Shown here in pieces: positions 7,124 through 7,149 of a DNA stretch of 7,149 bases. This stretch comes from Planctomycetales bacterium (GTDB lineage: Bacteria > Planctomycetota > Planctomycetia > Planctomycetales > Planctomycetaceae), in the NCBI GenBank assembly GCA_020050375.1, contig JAGVKR010000138.1, positions 1 to 7,149 of the forward strand, read 5' to 3'. Under the pieces are notes generated by a model that saw only the letters and a list, made by a program, of their open reading frames with translations, was not told where the DNA came from and searched no databases. Each line of letters opens with the position of its first letter. Position 1 is the stretch's first letter. Both the position numbers and the translations under genes were made by a program.

Positions 7124-7149
7124 CTTCATAACCCGACGCGTTAGCGAGG
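7124..7149. repeat. Possible planctomycete interspersed-repeat fragment at right edge
   Basis: The last 26 bases, CTTCATAACCCGACGCGTTA followed by GCGAGG, resemble short motifs of the form CCCGA.GCGT.AGCGAGG that I recall being scattered between genes in several planctomycete genomes. Only one copy lies in the window and it is cut by the edge, so repetition cannot be shown here. The recall is general memory, not a search result. Confidence 0.35.

Overview
The window is G+C-rich bacterial DNA, densely coding, with four protein genes and no RNA gene, insertion sequence or CRISPR array that I can see. A planctomycete (Planctomycetota) is my best guess at the host. The reasons are the long single-pass PpiD/SurA-like exported protein with an acidic, proline-rich insert, the style of the intergenic regions, and a short right-edge motif that I associate with repeats scattered through planctomycete genomes. 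No marker gene here proves this.

Layout from left to right: (1) 1-621, minus strand, the first 207 codons of topA (DNA topoisomerase I), starting at GTG and running off the left edge. (2) 622-845, a divergent intergenic region with one candidate sigma70-type promoter for each flanking gene. (3) 846-3146, plus strand, a 766-residue membrane-anchored PpiD/SurA-like chaperone. (4) 3147-3306, a convergent gap with a small direct repeat and two mutually exclusive hairpins. (5) 3307-5451, minus strand, a GT35 alpha-glucan phosphorylase of the DUF3417-containing branch. (6) 5452-5584, a 133-base gap with a weak promoter candidate. (7) 5585-7039, minus strand, a complete class I DNA photolyase. (8) 7040-7149, the upstream region of phr, with a reasonable promoter and the edge motif.

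The genes are mostly unrelated housekeeping or stress functions: DNA supercoiling, envelope protein folding, storage-glucan breakdown and light-driven repair of UV damage. phr and glgP run in the same direction and may share some read-through transcript, but the gap and a possible internal promoter argue against a tight operon. I find no convincing new multi-gene system. The most unusual items are the PpiD-like protein, whose parvulin domain appears to be missing and replaced in position by a low-complexity insert, and the facing promoter arrangement between it and topA.
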